NCBI RefSeq assembly: GCF_963678635.1
Contig: NC_087067.1
Location: 13,554,844 to 13,618,843 of the forward strand
Reading direction: 5' to 3'
Source of the DNA: Symsagittifera roscoffensis
Taxonomy: Eukaryota; Xenacoelomorpha; Acoela; Convolutidae
Length of the DNA stretch: 64,000 nucleotides
Shown here: piece after piece, positions 38,170 through 49,323 of the stretch
Layout of the letters: every line of letters begins with the position of its first letter
Position numbering within the stretch: the first letter of the stretch is position 1
Position numbers and translations under genes: made by a program
Notes under the pieces: generated by a model
Told to the model about the DNA's origin: nothing
Seen by the model: only the letters and a program-made list of their open reading frames with translations
Databases searched by the model: none

Positions 38170-38856
38170 TTATTTAAAAGTTGTGAAATTGAATCCACTT
38201 GAAGTTACATGAGGACCCGCGGCGTTACTCGGAGAGTCCGCCAAGGCATCGCCAGTCATGAGCGGCGGTTCAGAGCTGCATATTGAGCTCTCGTTTCCAT
38301 TGATATCCACTCCTGATAACTCAGAAGTTCTCCTTCGAAAACTATAATCTGACATTCTGAAATCTATAACGTTTTTGAAACCTGCATCATTTGAATTTTT
38401 ACTTGTGTGTCCGTATTTTCGGCCAAAAACGTCATACTTTCTTTTTGGTCCGGCAGTTTTGAATAAATCGTCTGTTGAAGTTTTTCGATACAGATTTTGT
38501 AACCTCGTCGATTTTAACACCGAATTGGCATCAACTGTTCTTCTGTAGCGAACGTTCTGATTGAAATTCCTGGTCATTATATACAGTGGCTGTTTATTAT
38601 TGGCATCCATTGGGTCGGTTAGACCGATAGGTTGCAGTTTATTTAGGGCTGAAATCAGTGCAGCATGTAGCGAGTACTTTGTAGCAAGATATGGGTTTAG
38701 ATACTCGTCAACGAAATGCGAAGCGAGTTCATTGTTAGCCAACTTTTTCTGATTGCTTGACCTCGAGAAAGAATTGAATTGCATCCTGTTGAACTCAGCA
38801 TTTTCCGGGGTCAATGGAGTTAGTTGGCTGATAGAGCTGCTATCACTGCCAGGAGT
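38170..38856 (-). CDS. Last exon (exon 3) of an unrecognised protein-coding gene
   Basis: The longest non-repeat minus-strand frame in the window: 228 codons plus TAA. On the minus strand it is preceded by ATGTTTTAG at 38857, a good nematode acceptor, giving a phase-0 exon starting TPGSDSSSISQLTPLTPENA. The protein is hydrophilic and rich in Ser, Asn and basic residues, with possible phosphorylation-type TP sites at its start and RRRTSELSG later. No membrane segment or known domain is recognised. Exon 2 at 45281-45685 ends SLTPQ at a phase-0 donor, so joining gives SLTPQTPGSDSSS, a natural low-complexity continuation. The implied intron is about 6.4 kb and filled with repeats and a nested gene. 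Extra exons in that intron cannot be excluded. Confidence 0.7.
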   Translation of the reverse strand, partial: TPGSDSSSISQLTPLTPENAEFNRMQFNSFSRSSNQKKLANNELASHFVDEYLNPYLATKYSLHAALISALNKLQPIGLTDPMDANNKQPLYIMTRNFNQNVRYRRTVDANSVLKSTRLQNLYRKTSTDDLFKTAGPKRKYDVFGRKYGHTSKNSNDAGFKNVIDFRMSDYSFRRRTSELSGVDINGNESSICSSEPPLMTGDALADSPSNAAGPHVTSSGFNFTTFK

Positions 38857-39589
38857 CTAAAACATGAATAACCAGTATTAAGATTTTTTGAAAAATGTGA
38901 TTCTTTCAGGCGTCATGAAAGATCCCAATGACATGAATTTTCAACCTATGCCAAGCCGTTCAGTTTTCAAAAATTTGACTCAATTTCCTCCTGTTCTCGC
39001 AAATTTTGAAATACTCAATTTGAATGGCAGTTATTATGAGAACTCTTGAACTACCCTCTTTTATGAATCATTCGTTAATTTGAATTTTACTCATTGATCC
39101 AAGAAAATCACGCATTAAATATGATATAGAGGCGAAAAAGAATTTCTCAATCAGCGATTCACAGGAAAGATCACCATAAACTGGTAAGGAATTCTGCAAA
39201 AAATTTTGACATAGCGAAGTGGGTGAGCAAACTCGAAATGAAGATTAGAAACGAAGAGTAGAAATGGCAAAAGTAAAAACAGTAGCAAATTTTTTCACCA
39301 AAGCAAAAATTATATATTTGAAAAAATATATACAAGCATTCAGTCTGATTCCAATCAATGTTTGGGTTCTAATGTAAACAATTGCGTAGAACGAGCAAGC
39401 AAACCACAGAGAATGATGAAAAATCCACCAGACAGATTTAAACAAAACATAGCCATTTCAAATTTCAAAGAAAATAATAGATGCCCTTAAAGCTCTTTGA
39501 ATTTCTAGAAAAAATTATCTTGGGCTGTCGATCAATAACTAAATTTTTATTTCGCTGGGAAATGTGAAAATTAGATTTCACTTTCGAAA

Positions 39590-39739
39590 CTAGAAACCGA
39601 CTACGTTTTTCGCGACCTTTACACTTTTGCTGTCGAAAGTGGAGTTTACCTTCCTTTTAACAAAGAAAATGAACTGAACAAAAGTTTGAATCAAAAATCA
39701 AACCACGAAAAATCAAATTTGAACGCGAACAAATTTTAA
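39590..39739 (+). pseudogene. Decayed paralogue of the secreted peptide gene at 42832
   Basis: Aligns with 42832-42993 along its length: ACGTTTTTCGCGACCTTTAC, GGAGTTTACCTTCCTTTTAA and AATCAAAAATCAAACCACGA all have counterparts. The start codon is lost (CTAGAAACC in place of ATGAGACC), and a one-base loss after the hydrophobic part shifts the frame. The rest would read LPFNKENELNKSLNQKSNHE, against LPFNKGNELDLKRNQKSNRE in the intact copy. A TATATAAG box at 39776 lies just downstream, as a TTTATAAAAG box does after the intact gene, so the copied unit extends beyond the coding part. Confidence 0.6.
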
Positions 39740-40335
39740 GATTTTCCCCTCGAAAAGAAATATTCACCATCTATATAAGAATCCTCAATACAGACATCGA
39801 CCCTTAAAAACAAAACACGAAACCAAAGACTAAATGACAATTCGCTAGAATGGATAGCGAAATTATTACATGTAAAATAAACACAGATTTAAAAAAAACA
39901 CATGATGATCATTTTATTTTGTTTTGAGGTATCGAAATGCAGAACTAGAAATAAAACATTTGTCTTAATCAAAACAGTTAAGAAAAACTGAAGATGACAA
40001 TTTAAAACGATCAGTTCTTCCCAGAAAGGAAAGACACATCAAAAGCAGGCATGCTGAAAACACTTCTGTGAAGTCACCCCCACATAATTCACTACCTCTT
40101 ACAACTAGGAAAAAATTCTAGTTGCCCATTACAAAACACTTGCTTTCATAAGTATAAACATTGGCAACGAAATTAGTGGTATCAATACTTGAGTCAAAGC
40201 ATTTTGTCGCATTTCATTGCGATATAGAAAAAATAGTTTGCTTGATGTAGAAATACAATTTAAGAAAAAAAACAAGTCATTTAACACGTAGACTATTTCA
40301 CGTTTTTTTGTTCAAACACAAGAGTACAACGGATG

Positions 40336-40893
40336 ATAATTTCCCATATGGTACAATTCCCAAATGGCATAAAAATGAAACGTATGCCATATGGCATAAA
40401 TTTCAGTTTTTCATTATAATTCAAACTTTTTCTATCAATTTCTAATTCTAATGTTTTGTCGGTAACTTCCCAAATGGCCTAAACAGGAAACTTTTCCCAA
40501 ATGGAATAAATTTCAAGTTTTCATTGCAATTCAAACGTTTTCTATCAATTTCTAATTCTAATGTTTAGTCGAGGAACAAACATGTGAAAAAAATTGGATT
40601 ATTTGCTTCCGAACAAATGTTAAGCGACATTTTTGTCGGAAAAATTGACCACAAGAAGATTATTATTAACAACAAGCTTATGGATTTCGCTTTTGACAAA
40701 CAAATTCCACAATTTTTTCAGGATAAAATTGCAATCAACATTTGAATTACTAGCTAGGCGAAATTTTTCACATTGTTTACGGCAAAATTTTTTGTAGATT
40801 TACTAATGCAACTGTTGCATGAAACTTATGCCATTTGGGAAATTTTTCATTTTAATGCTATTTGGGAAATATGTCATTTGAGACTTAATCCAA
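40336..40893. repeat. Fold-back element with an internal tandem duplication
   Basis: Left arm words (TTCCCAAATGGCATAAAAAT, GTATGCCATATGGCATAA) reappear inverted at the right (TTATGCCATTTGGGAAATTT, ATGCTATTTGGGAAATATG). Between them a block of about 119 bp is repeated in tandem (TCTATCAATTTCTAATTCTA at about 40432 and 40546). GCCATATGGC inside the left arm is itself a palindrome. No open frame; probably a MITE or fold-back transposon. Confidence 0.6.
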
Positions 40894-42465
40894 TGAATCA
40901 TTGAACACTGCTTTTAACAACTGTTTTAAAGATGCACATGAACTTAACAAAAATAGCCAACAGACACTTGCAAAGAAATTTCAATTCCCTAATTTTGGAG
41001 AAAAAAAACATGAGGTTGAAGCTCTTTAAATTACAAGAAGCTTCGATGATTTTAACTTTTTTAAAGTATTAACCCCTGAGAAAAAGGATTTTTTAATCAG
41101 CTGGGTAACCATAAATTCAAAAATCACTTTCGTTATTCAAGCCGTAATTAGCCTTCTTTTTAGCAAAGGATTTCGACTTGAGCAAAACAAAATTAATAGC
41201 AAACTATTTTCAATATATTTGTAAAGAAAAAAGCATGTGACCGAAAGTAGGGTGCCCTGTGACCATGCAAACATTTCGACCACTGAAATAAGGTAGTTAT
41301 TCAAAACCAAATAAACTCGGATTTTCATTCTTATCCATATCAAACTATGTTCTCTAACTGAAGATCTCGAATAGAAGAAAATTTAGTCCAGGTTTTCTTG
41401 ACAGGGAATATTTTTGGTACAGAATCTGACTCCTGACTGAGACCGATAGTGCTTTGATGGAAATCACACTAGGCAAACTGCGAGTATTCTTTGAGACAAT
41501 TGATTTTGAGCGAAAAAACACTAAGCTTAAGTTACTTTTACTGACATTTACTATTATTAAAAACTCCAAATAGCCAAAAAAAACTTTAATTTGACAGTTG
41601 AAACAATGTCAATAAATCAAGGACACCAAAAAACAATTGTGAACGATTTTAAACATTTCTCACTTAGTGGATCACGTTAAAGCTGATTCAATTACAAGAA
41701 TATCTCATTAAACCCACTTTTGTAACGTAAAGTTATTCAATTGTGTCGCTCCATTTACATTTTAGTTACTATCCTATATTTGGAACGCTTCGGAATTCTT
41801 GGCTGACTCTAAGGAACGACATTTCCCTCGTCGGCCGGAGCCACAGGTCTTTTAGCGTTTCAAACATTCAGTTTAGGGGAAAATTTGAAAAAGCAGCATT
41901 GCAAGGTGAGCATGGCAATAAGAGGCGTTCGGGACTATTCTATTTATATAAGTTTTAACGTAGGGACTGAGACTTGATCTTAATTTGACTTGGTTGTGTT
42001 TGGTTGAGCTGGAAAAGTACAAGACTGCTTAGTGACTGATTTCATCTCTGGCTTTTGGAACTCAAGCGGTGTGAATGTGATGTAGAAGCTTTTACATATT
42101 CTGGTTTACAAATAGACTTAGTGGGTTAAAAACATTCACACTTTTGCTTCAAAACTTTTTCTTCAAAAATGTTGGAGCTCCTTTTTGTAAATGTCAAAAT
42201 ACTAAATAATTTTTGGGATGACGACTGGCTAGTGCTTTAAAATTTAGGGAGCTCATGGATACGTAATATGCATGAACGAATTCAGATGCGATCAGTTTAT
42301 GGTGAGTTTTAAGAGTAAGTAAATTGAACTATGAAAATAGGAGGTAAATGAGAATCAGTCACTATCGGAAGAGCTGCATATTGCACTATATGTAGCTTAC
42401 TCAAAGAAATAATGTTAGCAACATGGGCCCAGGCTATGCAAGCGTAGCCCAGAAACAAGTGTCAT

Positions 42466-42494
42466 CACTTTGTTCAATGACACTTAAGCCACAA
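42466..42494. other. Perfect small inverted repeat
   Basis: AAGTGTCAT, a loop of about 11 bases, then ATGACACTT. An imperfect palindrome (GCCCAGGCTATGCAAGCGTA then GCCCAG) lies just to the left. Function unknown. Confidence 0.5.
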
Positions 42495-42790
42495 CTTTCA
42501 GAGTCAAGTTACACAGAGGGAAAAAGACGAAAATTAAACGAAGACATATTTGAAACAAACTTAAAAACTGAACATAAATTACGATACACTTAAGAATTGC
42601 TTTCCATTTAAGAGATTTAAGATGGGCAACAGACAGGTGGGAAAAAGTAATAGAACAACAATACCGAAAAACAAAACACTTCTCAACTTTCGAAGAGCAA
42701 ATATGACGTTAGTTGGTTTTTTTTGTGAAAAACTCGAATTGATTACGATTGGCACTTTTTCTTTTGGTTATCGAAAGAGAAAACTGGGGC

Positions 42791-42802
42791 AATATATATA
42801 AT
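42791..42802 (+). promoter_or_regulatory. TATA box of the secreted peptide gene
   Basis: AATATATATAA lies about 35 bases upstream of the ATG at 42832. Only a few tens of bases are left for a 5' leader, suiting a small, compactly transcribed gene. Confidence 0.5.
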
Positions 42803-42831
42803 TTCTTTTTTTTCCTCTGAGAAGTCAGAAC

Positions 42832-42993
42832 ATGAGACCATTCACGTTTTTCGTCACCCTTACAATTTTGCTATGCGATAGTGGAGTTTGCCTTCCTTTT
42901 AACAAAGGAAATGAACTGGACTTAAAAAGAAATCAAAAGTCAAACCGCGAAAAACTAAATTTGATCCTGAACAAACGTGGAGACTTTTCCTGA
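42832..42993 (+). CDS. Small predicted secreted peptide, 53 residues
   Basis: ATG at 42832 to TGA at 42991-42993. The N-terminus has the layout of a signal peptide: basic MRP, a hydrophobic core FTFFVTLTILL, then CDSGVC, with likely cleavage near residue 20. The mature part of about 33 residues is polar and charged. It has KR pairs at LKRNQ and NKRGD and ends NKRGDFS, so it could be a short secreted peptide or a prepropeptide cut at dibasic sites. It matches no family I can name. It has no intron, a TATA box just upstream, and lies on the opposite strand inside the predicted 6.4-kb intron of the minus-strand gene. A decayed relative at 39590-39739 shows the unit was duplicated and that this copy kept its frame. 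Confidence 0.55.
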   Translation: MRPFTFFVTLTILLCDSGVCLPFNKGNELDLKRNQKSNREKLNLILNKRGDFS

Positions 42994-43948
42994 AAAAACC
43001 ACGACCTTTATAAAAGACTGAACTACGTTCATCGACTCTTTAAAGATCACGACTTATGTGAAAAAAAAATCATTAATTTTTACATACGATCGTCAGCTAT
43101 TCAAAAATTCTGTACCAAAAAAATAGCTCAATCGCAGGAACCATCGGTAAAATTTTGTCTGATAATACTACAAAAAGTTCTTCGTACTCCCTTTTGGTGA
43201 TTGATTTCAATGTTGAAATTTATTGAACCTTCTTTTTCAATGTCATTTCTGAGAGAAGCATTTGAGTGAAGCACGCCGTTGCTTTAGCTTTTGTCTTAGT
43301 CCCAATAACTTTTCAAACTTTTTACAGTTCACGCGGAGAAAAAATACCTATTCATTTCTCTTTCACACTTGCTACCGGCAATATCATTGCAACCAAATAA
43401 CAAAATTTTGAGCCAAATTTTTTTTCGTGACTAAAGTCACATCTGAGAAGGTTAAGTGTTTCAGCTTAATTGTGTATAATATTCAGCAATATAAATGCAA
43501 TGACTGGTTCTGTCCATTCTGAGCAGAAGTTACCCCCATGCTTGAAGTGAAAAGGCCTGAGACTCGATGCCGTGTTAGACCTACACTTTTTGCTGACCGG
43601 AATTTTGTTTTTGTGGATTTAGTTACTGCAGCACGGACTTTGCCTGACTTTTCAGCGGTTTTTAAAAATTTCAGGCGAAGAAACTTCACTTTTCGAACTT
43701 CATGAACACTTTATGATTGACTCTTTTTCAATTAAGCAAGCCCAATTTGAGAAAACTGAATCAATTGATTTTTTATTCTGCAGTGAAAACTAAAAACAAA
43801 AACCTTGTTTTGAAACTTAAAGTCGTTGAGTTCCAATTTTCTGAACGGGGAATATCAGCGTCTTTCCAAAGAATGGAAGAGTTACCGGATTTGAGCTGCG
43901 TTAACGAGCTCCTAGTTGGGTGAGGGACAGTTTTTCAGTCGAGGAAAT

Positions 43949-44345
43949 AACAATGGATGCAGCGAATGAACTTTGCAAATGAGCTCGTCATTGAATACAT
44001 TGGTTACGTGAATCGTAAAGATTATTATTGTGGCTTTGGTCAGTGTTGGTTAAAATCACTGCTCTCGGACTGAATGCAAACTACTTTCTGTGCCCACACA
44101 CTGAATTCAAACTACTTTCTGTGCAACAGCATCATCCACTTTCCACCCATTTTTTTGAAATTATCCTTTTACTTCCAAATAGTTCCTGAGAGCAGTGATT
44201 TTAACCCTTTTAATGACAACACTGACCGAAACAATTTTTTTAAAAAATTGAAAGCCAGTTTCAAAAATAATCTTTACGATACATACTCGAAACCAAAGTA
44301 TTCAATGACGCGCTCATTCGCAGTTCTCTCGCTGCATCCATCGAT
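43949..44345. repeat. Long imperfect inverted repeat (fold-back element)
   Basis: The left arm (about 43949-44069) contains GGATGCAGCGAATGAACTT, GTCATTGAATACATTGGTTA, CGTAAAGATTATTATTG and TTAAAATCACTGCTCTCGG. All recur inverted in the right arm (about 44187-44345: CTGAGAGCAGTGATTTTAAC, AATAATCTTTACG, ACCAAAGTATTCAATGAC, TCTCGCTGCATCCATC). The loop holds a direct repeat of CAAACTACTTTCTGTGC. The right arm has an extra stretch of about 40 bases. The frame at 44074-44358 (plus) is part of this structure and not treated as a gene. Confidence 0.75.
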
Positions 44346-44581
44346 ATTTCCGCGATAGACCAATCCAATTGACTAACCTTACTAAGCTGTTCACTCCTTA
44401 CCAGGAGGCGACAAAACAACCCGAAAATCAAAAACACCAAAAAAAAACAAGTTTAAATCTGAAAAAATATTTATCTTCAAAAAAGTTAGTTCAAACTTGA
44501 AGCATCACTGAGATAATTTAAATTAAATATCTTTTTTTTATCTGAATTGCGGCCTAAAAAAATTTTCATTGTACCATTTTG

Positions 44582-45256
44582 ACACAGAGGCGAAGCAAAG
44601 CTTCGCCCCTTTTGTGATAGAATACAAATATAGCAACATAAATTTGTGGGCATTAAAGGAATGAAATAACTATCAAAAAAAATATCTACCATAATTTACA
44701 TGTTTGTCACAATTTGCTACGAATTAAGTTCAAGTGTCAAGTAGGATAATTTTCCTAGTAGGATAATTCATGTCAAGTAGGGCAATTTGATGTTATAGAA
44801 GCATCGCCACAAAATTGTACGACGCATGCACAAAGTCCACAATACTATAGCGGACACCTTTTGAGCCGAAAAAAAATATTTCGATTCAAACAAAACTTCG
44901 AAGTCTCCTGCCTCGAAAACACACACACTTAAGAAAATTAAACGATCATGCGACGACGCAATATGAGGCCATAAAGCCGATATCAAAAAATCCGAAACAA
45001 TTGAAGCCTACTAGTAAGAAAAAGAGGAAAAATAAAACTTCAACAAACAGTAATTGGTAAATTTACCACCAAGATTATACAACTTACGAAATTTTTGTTT
45101 ATTTCAAAGGCAAAAACACTCAAAATATGTCTGTTGATTGAGGAATGTACAGATTTGAAAATCAACTTAAATTGGAGATTCTGTCAACAAATTCATCTAT
45201 GGAAGATGTAAAAATCTTGTACCCGGTTGCAATACACTTGCTTATTGCAAGGGTAA
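44582..45256 (+). repeat. Family A element, about 675 bp
   Basis: Left end ACACAGAGGCGAAGCAAAGC then TTCGCCCC. Right end CTTGTACCCGGTTGCAATAC then ACTTGCTTATTGCAAGGGTAA. Its right end lies only 25 bases from exon 2 at 45281. The large duplication begins inside this element's left end. Confidence 0.6.
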
Positions 45257-45280
45257 TTATCTTTGAATTGTTTTCGGTAC

Positions 45281-45685
45281 CTGAGGAGTTAGTGATGCAG
45301 ATCGTTTGTTAACTTCTGTTTTGACAGCCTCAAATAAATCGACGCTCGTAATAGAGACCGAACTTGTGAAATTCGGAATGTCATCTGCAACAAATACTTT
45401 GAAACTTGTAGCTGATGAGTGGCAGCTAGAAAACCTGTTTGCATTGCGCTGTGGTGAGAATACGAAATGAGACAATGATTTCACGTGACCTTTTCTACGC
45501 ACTTCGTCGTGGAAGCTCTGACAACTTATGAGCCCTAAGCAAACCCCATTAACTGCAATGACAATAGTCTTCGGAGGAACGTCTTTAGGATCTTGGTCGA
45601 TAATTGCACAGCCATTCACGGAAGTTATTATAACTCCAGCCGAAATGTAACAGCCGCGCTCCGAAGAAGAATTCTGATTGCAAGG
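45281..45685 (-). CDS. Exon 2 (copy A) of the unrecognised minus-strand gene
   Basis: On the minus strand, GTAAGTGTTTCAG ends at 45686, then 405 bases (135 codons, phase 0 at both ends) run to CCTCAG before a GTACCG donor at 45280. The segment from about residue 15 to 65 (GVIITSVNGCAI, then TIVIAVNGVCLGL and FHDEVRRKG) has the alternating strand pattern and 'I.aVNG' turn seen in PDZ domains. It lacks a clear carboxylate-binding loop, so a diverged PDZ-like fold is only a possibility. It joins in frame to exon 1 at 47966-48334 and to exon 3 at 38170-38856. Confidence 0.65.
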
Positions 45686-45866
45686 CTGAAACACTTACAT
45701 TGTCAGTTTTACTCTTTGATTCAAGAATGGTTTTTAAAACTTAAAATATGTAGAAGCATAAAAAGTCAGCAATAAATTTATTTCACCATGCCAAACCTCA
45801 GTCAACTCCCGAAATGGATCAAAATTTTCGAGTTGCTAGTCTTTGAATCAAAAAGAAAATATATAA

Positions 45867-47782
45867 AACAGAGGCGAAGATGAGCTTCGCATCACTTGCA
45901 ATACAAAACAAGGAAAGCCGCTAGGTCGGAAAAAACCAAAATGTCGAAAAAACTAGATCTATCAAAATGATAAAGGCTAGCTTTGAAATAAAAACATGCC
46001 AAGACAACAGAATGTGAAATTTGCATCGGAGTGGTGAACTCCGGTGTGAAAATTTACGAAAATGTAACAAAGCCCAAAAATTTCTTAGCAGAAACCATTT
46101 AAGCCGAAAAAAAATAAACAAAACTTAAGACTTATAAAAAAATTCATAAGGCCCACTCACCCTTAAACATAAAGCCATTAGGCCAATTTTCTTCAGGCCG
46201 AAACCTATCAAGCGGAAAAATAGGAAAAGAAAAAAAACCAAGCAGAAAAAAACTCTGCGATGAGAAACTATAAAATCTATTAAAATTTTTAGCATTTTGT
46301 GCGATCCAGAAGGGAGCATAAAAATTGCTTCATTGAACCTACTGAAAAATGGGTCACTAAGCCGATAATTTATAAACCGTAAAAATTTCTTAAACAAACT
46401 GAACTGGCATTTCAACAAACTGCTGTTTCGATAAATCTATGATATCAGATTTGGCAGGATAGTTAGCGAGAAAAGCTCAAAAAACGTCCAACTAATCAAC
46501 AATTTGACATTTCCGAGAATTATAGCTTCTTGTGTGAAAAATAGGGCGCAGCCACTAATGATGAAGGAAGTCGCTCAGCCTGTAATTTCGATTGAACCCA
46601 GTATCTCAGATTTGGGAGGGTAGTTCAAGAAATGTCAAACTTTTGAAAAAAAAAAAACAGTCAAAAAATGAAAAAAAAAAAAACTGTGAATTTTTCTAGG
46701 GTCATAACCCTTAACGTTTAAAAAAATTGGGAGACGTCGTAGGAGAAAATGAGCTTTGTGGGTAGTAATGGAAGCAAATTGAATTGAACCCAAAATCTCG
46801 CACATGGCAGGGTAGTTCTCGGGATATTCAAAAAACTTTAAAAACGGTGAAAATCAAACATTTGACTATTCCGAGGGCCATATCTTTGGCTAAAAACTTT
46901 GGGCCTAGCCACTAATGCAGTGAGCTTTTCGAAACCGTTTTATTCATTGAAACCAAAAACTCAGATTTGAGAAAGGTATTTTTCGAGAAAACGAAAAAAA
47001 TCAAAAATATGGGTCACATATTCCCCCACAGACTTTTTCGAAGTCTGTAGACAGATAGGACAAGAAAACGATACTCTAGGGCAAACAGGGAAGTAGGCGG
47101 TATACAAGCACACAGGGAAGTAGGCGGTCTTTGAATTGATATCCCTTTTTGAAAATCAGTAGAAGTTTCTGAGAAAAACTTCAAATGTTTGCAATGAATT
47201 TGAAAACAATTTTCCATAATAAAAAAAGAATAAATTTCAACAAACCGATTGGTTAACATCCAACGGACATGAAAAAGGCAGAGGAGAGTGTTCAAGTTGT
47301 AATTCTCTTGAAATGACCCGAAATTAGGTCACTAAGCCAATAAAAATAGGCCAAAACAATTTGGGACGATGAATTTTTTAAGCAAAAAAAAACGAAAATG
47401 TACGAAGTCAAAGTTAGTAAAACAACAAACAGCCAAAAAAATCAAGACACTAAAAGCAACTAATGTAACTTGCAAACAGCAAAAAAATACTACGATGTGG
47501 CAACTAAGCCGACAAACATAACAAGCTAACAATTTTTTTTGAAACGGAATATTTCCCTTTTGAGAAAAAACAGGTCATGAGAGATTCGAACCTAAGACCT
47601 TCGCCGTCCCAGTAGCATTCTTTACCTCCAAACCATGAGTACCGGAGACGAAAAGCACATTAAATGTAGTGAAAATGAACCTTAATTTACCATTTCCAAA
47701 CTTTGACCATTCTATGAACAAAGTTATTTGCGGGAAAAAAGTCTAGGACCCGATTGCAATACCCTTGCTTATCGGAAGGGTA
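45867..47782 (+). repeat. Family A element carrying a short satellite array (copy A)
   Basis: Left end ACAGAGGCGAAGATGAGCTT then CGCATCACTTGCAATACAAA. Satellite monomers follow at 46447-47035, then a tail (TCGAAGTCTGTAGACAGATA). A minus-strand tRNA-like box lies at 47575-47650 (GTCTTAGGTTCGAATCTCTC on minus). The terminal hairpin is CCCTTGCTTATCGGAAGGGTA. It fills most of the intron between exons 1 and 2. Confidence 0.65.
46447..47035. repeat. Satellite array, about 4 monomers
   Basis: Monomer starts near 46447, 46607, 46799 and 46962 (CAGATTTGG.AGG.TAGTT type). Same family as 33669 and 35545, but with fewer monomers. Confidence 0.6.
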
Positions 47783-47965
47783 ATTTGGACTAAAAGAAAA
47801 AACATTACCTGCTGCTGCTATCAATTGTATTGAATTAATACAATTGCCGTCAAAATTTTAATGCAACATTTTTGTAAAACGATACCTGATTGTTTCCTGA
47901 ACATTTCTATCAGCTGGCAAAACTGAATACTATTGCTACTATATTCATTGCGACGTAGAATTTAC

Positions 47966-48334
47966 ATGAAAAATGGTTTCTTTTGCTTTGATGATTGCAG
48001 CTTCGAAAGGGTTGTTTGTGCCGTGTTCATCCTGCCTAAGGGCATCAAAATCGCCAACATTTTCCATTCTATTCCATAATTCTGACGTAAACTCCAAGAG
48101 CAGCTGGTTGAAAATGTCATTTCCTTCGCCAGATCGACAATCATATTCCATGTGCAACAAAATTAGGAACTCAAGCTTTTGTCCATCCTTTCGACTCCGA
48201 ATCAACCTTTTCTCTTTAAAAATGGTCTTTCTTTCGGGAAAATCGGGTAATCCAATCACGGTGTTCGATTTAGAACCAGGATTGCTGGCTGAACATTTGG
48301 CTTCTGATTGATACGCCAAGCAACCGTCATTCAT
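47966..48334 (-). CDS. Exon 1 (copy A), start of the unrecognised minus-strand gene
   Basis: ATG at 48334 (reading minus) opens 123 codons to a donor at 47965 (CAT then GTAAAT). Upstream, TTTTTCAG lies 29 bases before the ATG. All three frames between that acceptor and the ATG contain a stop or start too late, so this ATG is the likely start. The acceptor could receive a trans-spliced leader or a 5' UTR exon. The protein segment is hydrophilic and charged, with no signal peptide and no known domain; LEFLILLHMEYDCRS and FNQLLLEFTSELWNRME look helical. Exon length is a multiple of three, joining exon 2 in phase 0. Confidence 0.6.
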
Positions 48335-48555
48335 TGCCCAACAATATATCTGGCCTCATATATCTGAAAAACTGAAATCAGTCGAAACAATTTAGTTAAC
48401 TTTTACGATAGACCAAAACTTGGCATAAAAAAATCGAAACACATATCGTGGGCTACCAAAATTTCAAATTTTTTTAAATGCGATTGATATATAAATAATA
48501 GCCTAAACAAAAAATAGATTCGGTCTAAAGAAGCTCCATTCATTTTTCTCATAAC

Positions 48556-48617
48556 CAATAAATCGAAACGCTCGTAACCAATAAATCGAAATAAATCATA
48601 ACCAATAAATCGAAAAA
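48556..48617. repeat. Three copies of TAACCAATAAATCGAAA
   Basis: Three near-perfect copies about 20 bases apart, roughly 230 bp upstream of exon 1 on the minus strand; repeated at 53989-54053 in copy B. They could be promoter-associated sites, or only a microrepeat. Confidence 0.5.
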
Positions 48618-49323
48618 AAACGGTGAAAAATTCTAGATTCAAGAGTTCCTATATATACACAAATACTTTGCCTAAATCTTGCAATGAAACAACTTGCACA
48701 CCCTACAAGAACAATTGGCTATAAGCATCAACAAGAAATACTTATTTAAATTAAATTGGAAATTCAGATCGAGTTTTATTATTTTTTCAAGGCTTTAATT
48801 TGGTTTTATTGTGTTGAACAGATTGTAAATTAAAATTATCTGCTTCTTATTGTTTGAACAATCAAATTGTTAAAAGAGCGTTTAAAGGTTTTCGAAAGAG
48901 ATTGTTTGACCAGTAGAAAAAATTCATCAATATTTTACTGAACATCTACACTAGTGGACAAAATTAAAAGCAAATTTACGTTTTAACTCTCAAATATCCC
49001 TTTTTAGGTCTATATTGGACAAAGTTTATTGGGAATTCCACCAAAACTTTTAGATCGACATATTGCAAATAATCTTTTTTTTTCTTTTTTTTAAGTAAGG
49101 TAATCAGAAGGTCAAAAGTATCATAGTAACCGAGGTTACAGTCATGTCATGAGTCCCTTCATCGTGTATTCCAGTCAAAATCCTTGGAATTTTTTAGATA
49201 TGGAAGTGATAATGATAAAAGAAGATGACAAGTGTTTAGGTCCTTTTCAATTAAAATCGATACGGGTTACGTTTCTTCAATAAGAACACGCAACTCGACA
49301 CGAGATAATATAATATACAAATG

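Noticed and set aside
41743-41958. Plus-strand exon between a TTTTAG acceptor and a GTGAGC donor
   Set aside because: Splice-like signals exist but no neighbouring exon in phase and no recognisable protein; left uncalled.
43483-43689. Basic minus-strand frame as an extra exon of the host gene
   Set aside because: No convincing acceptor or donor at its ends and no family motif, although its position in the intron made it tempting.
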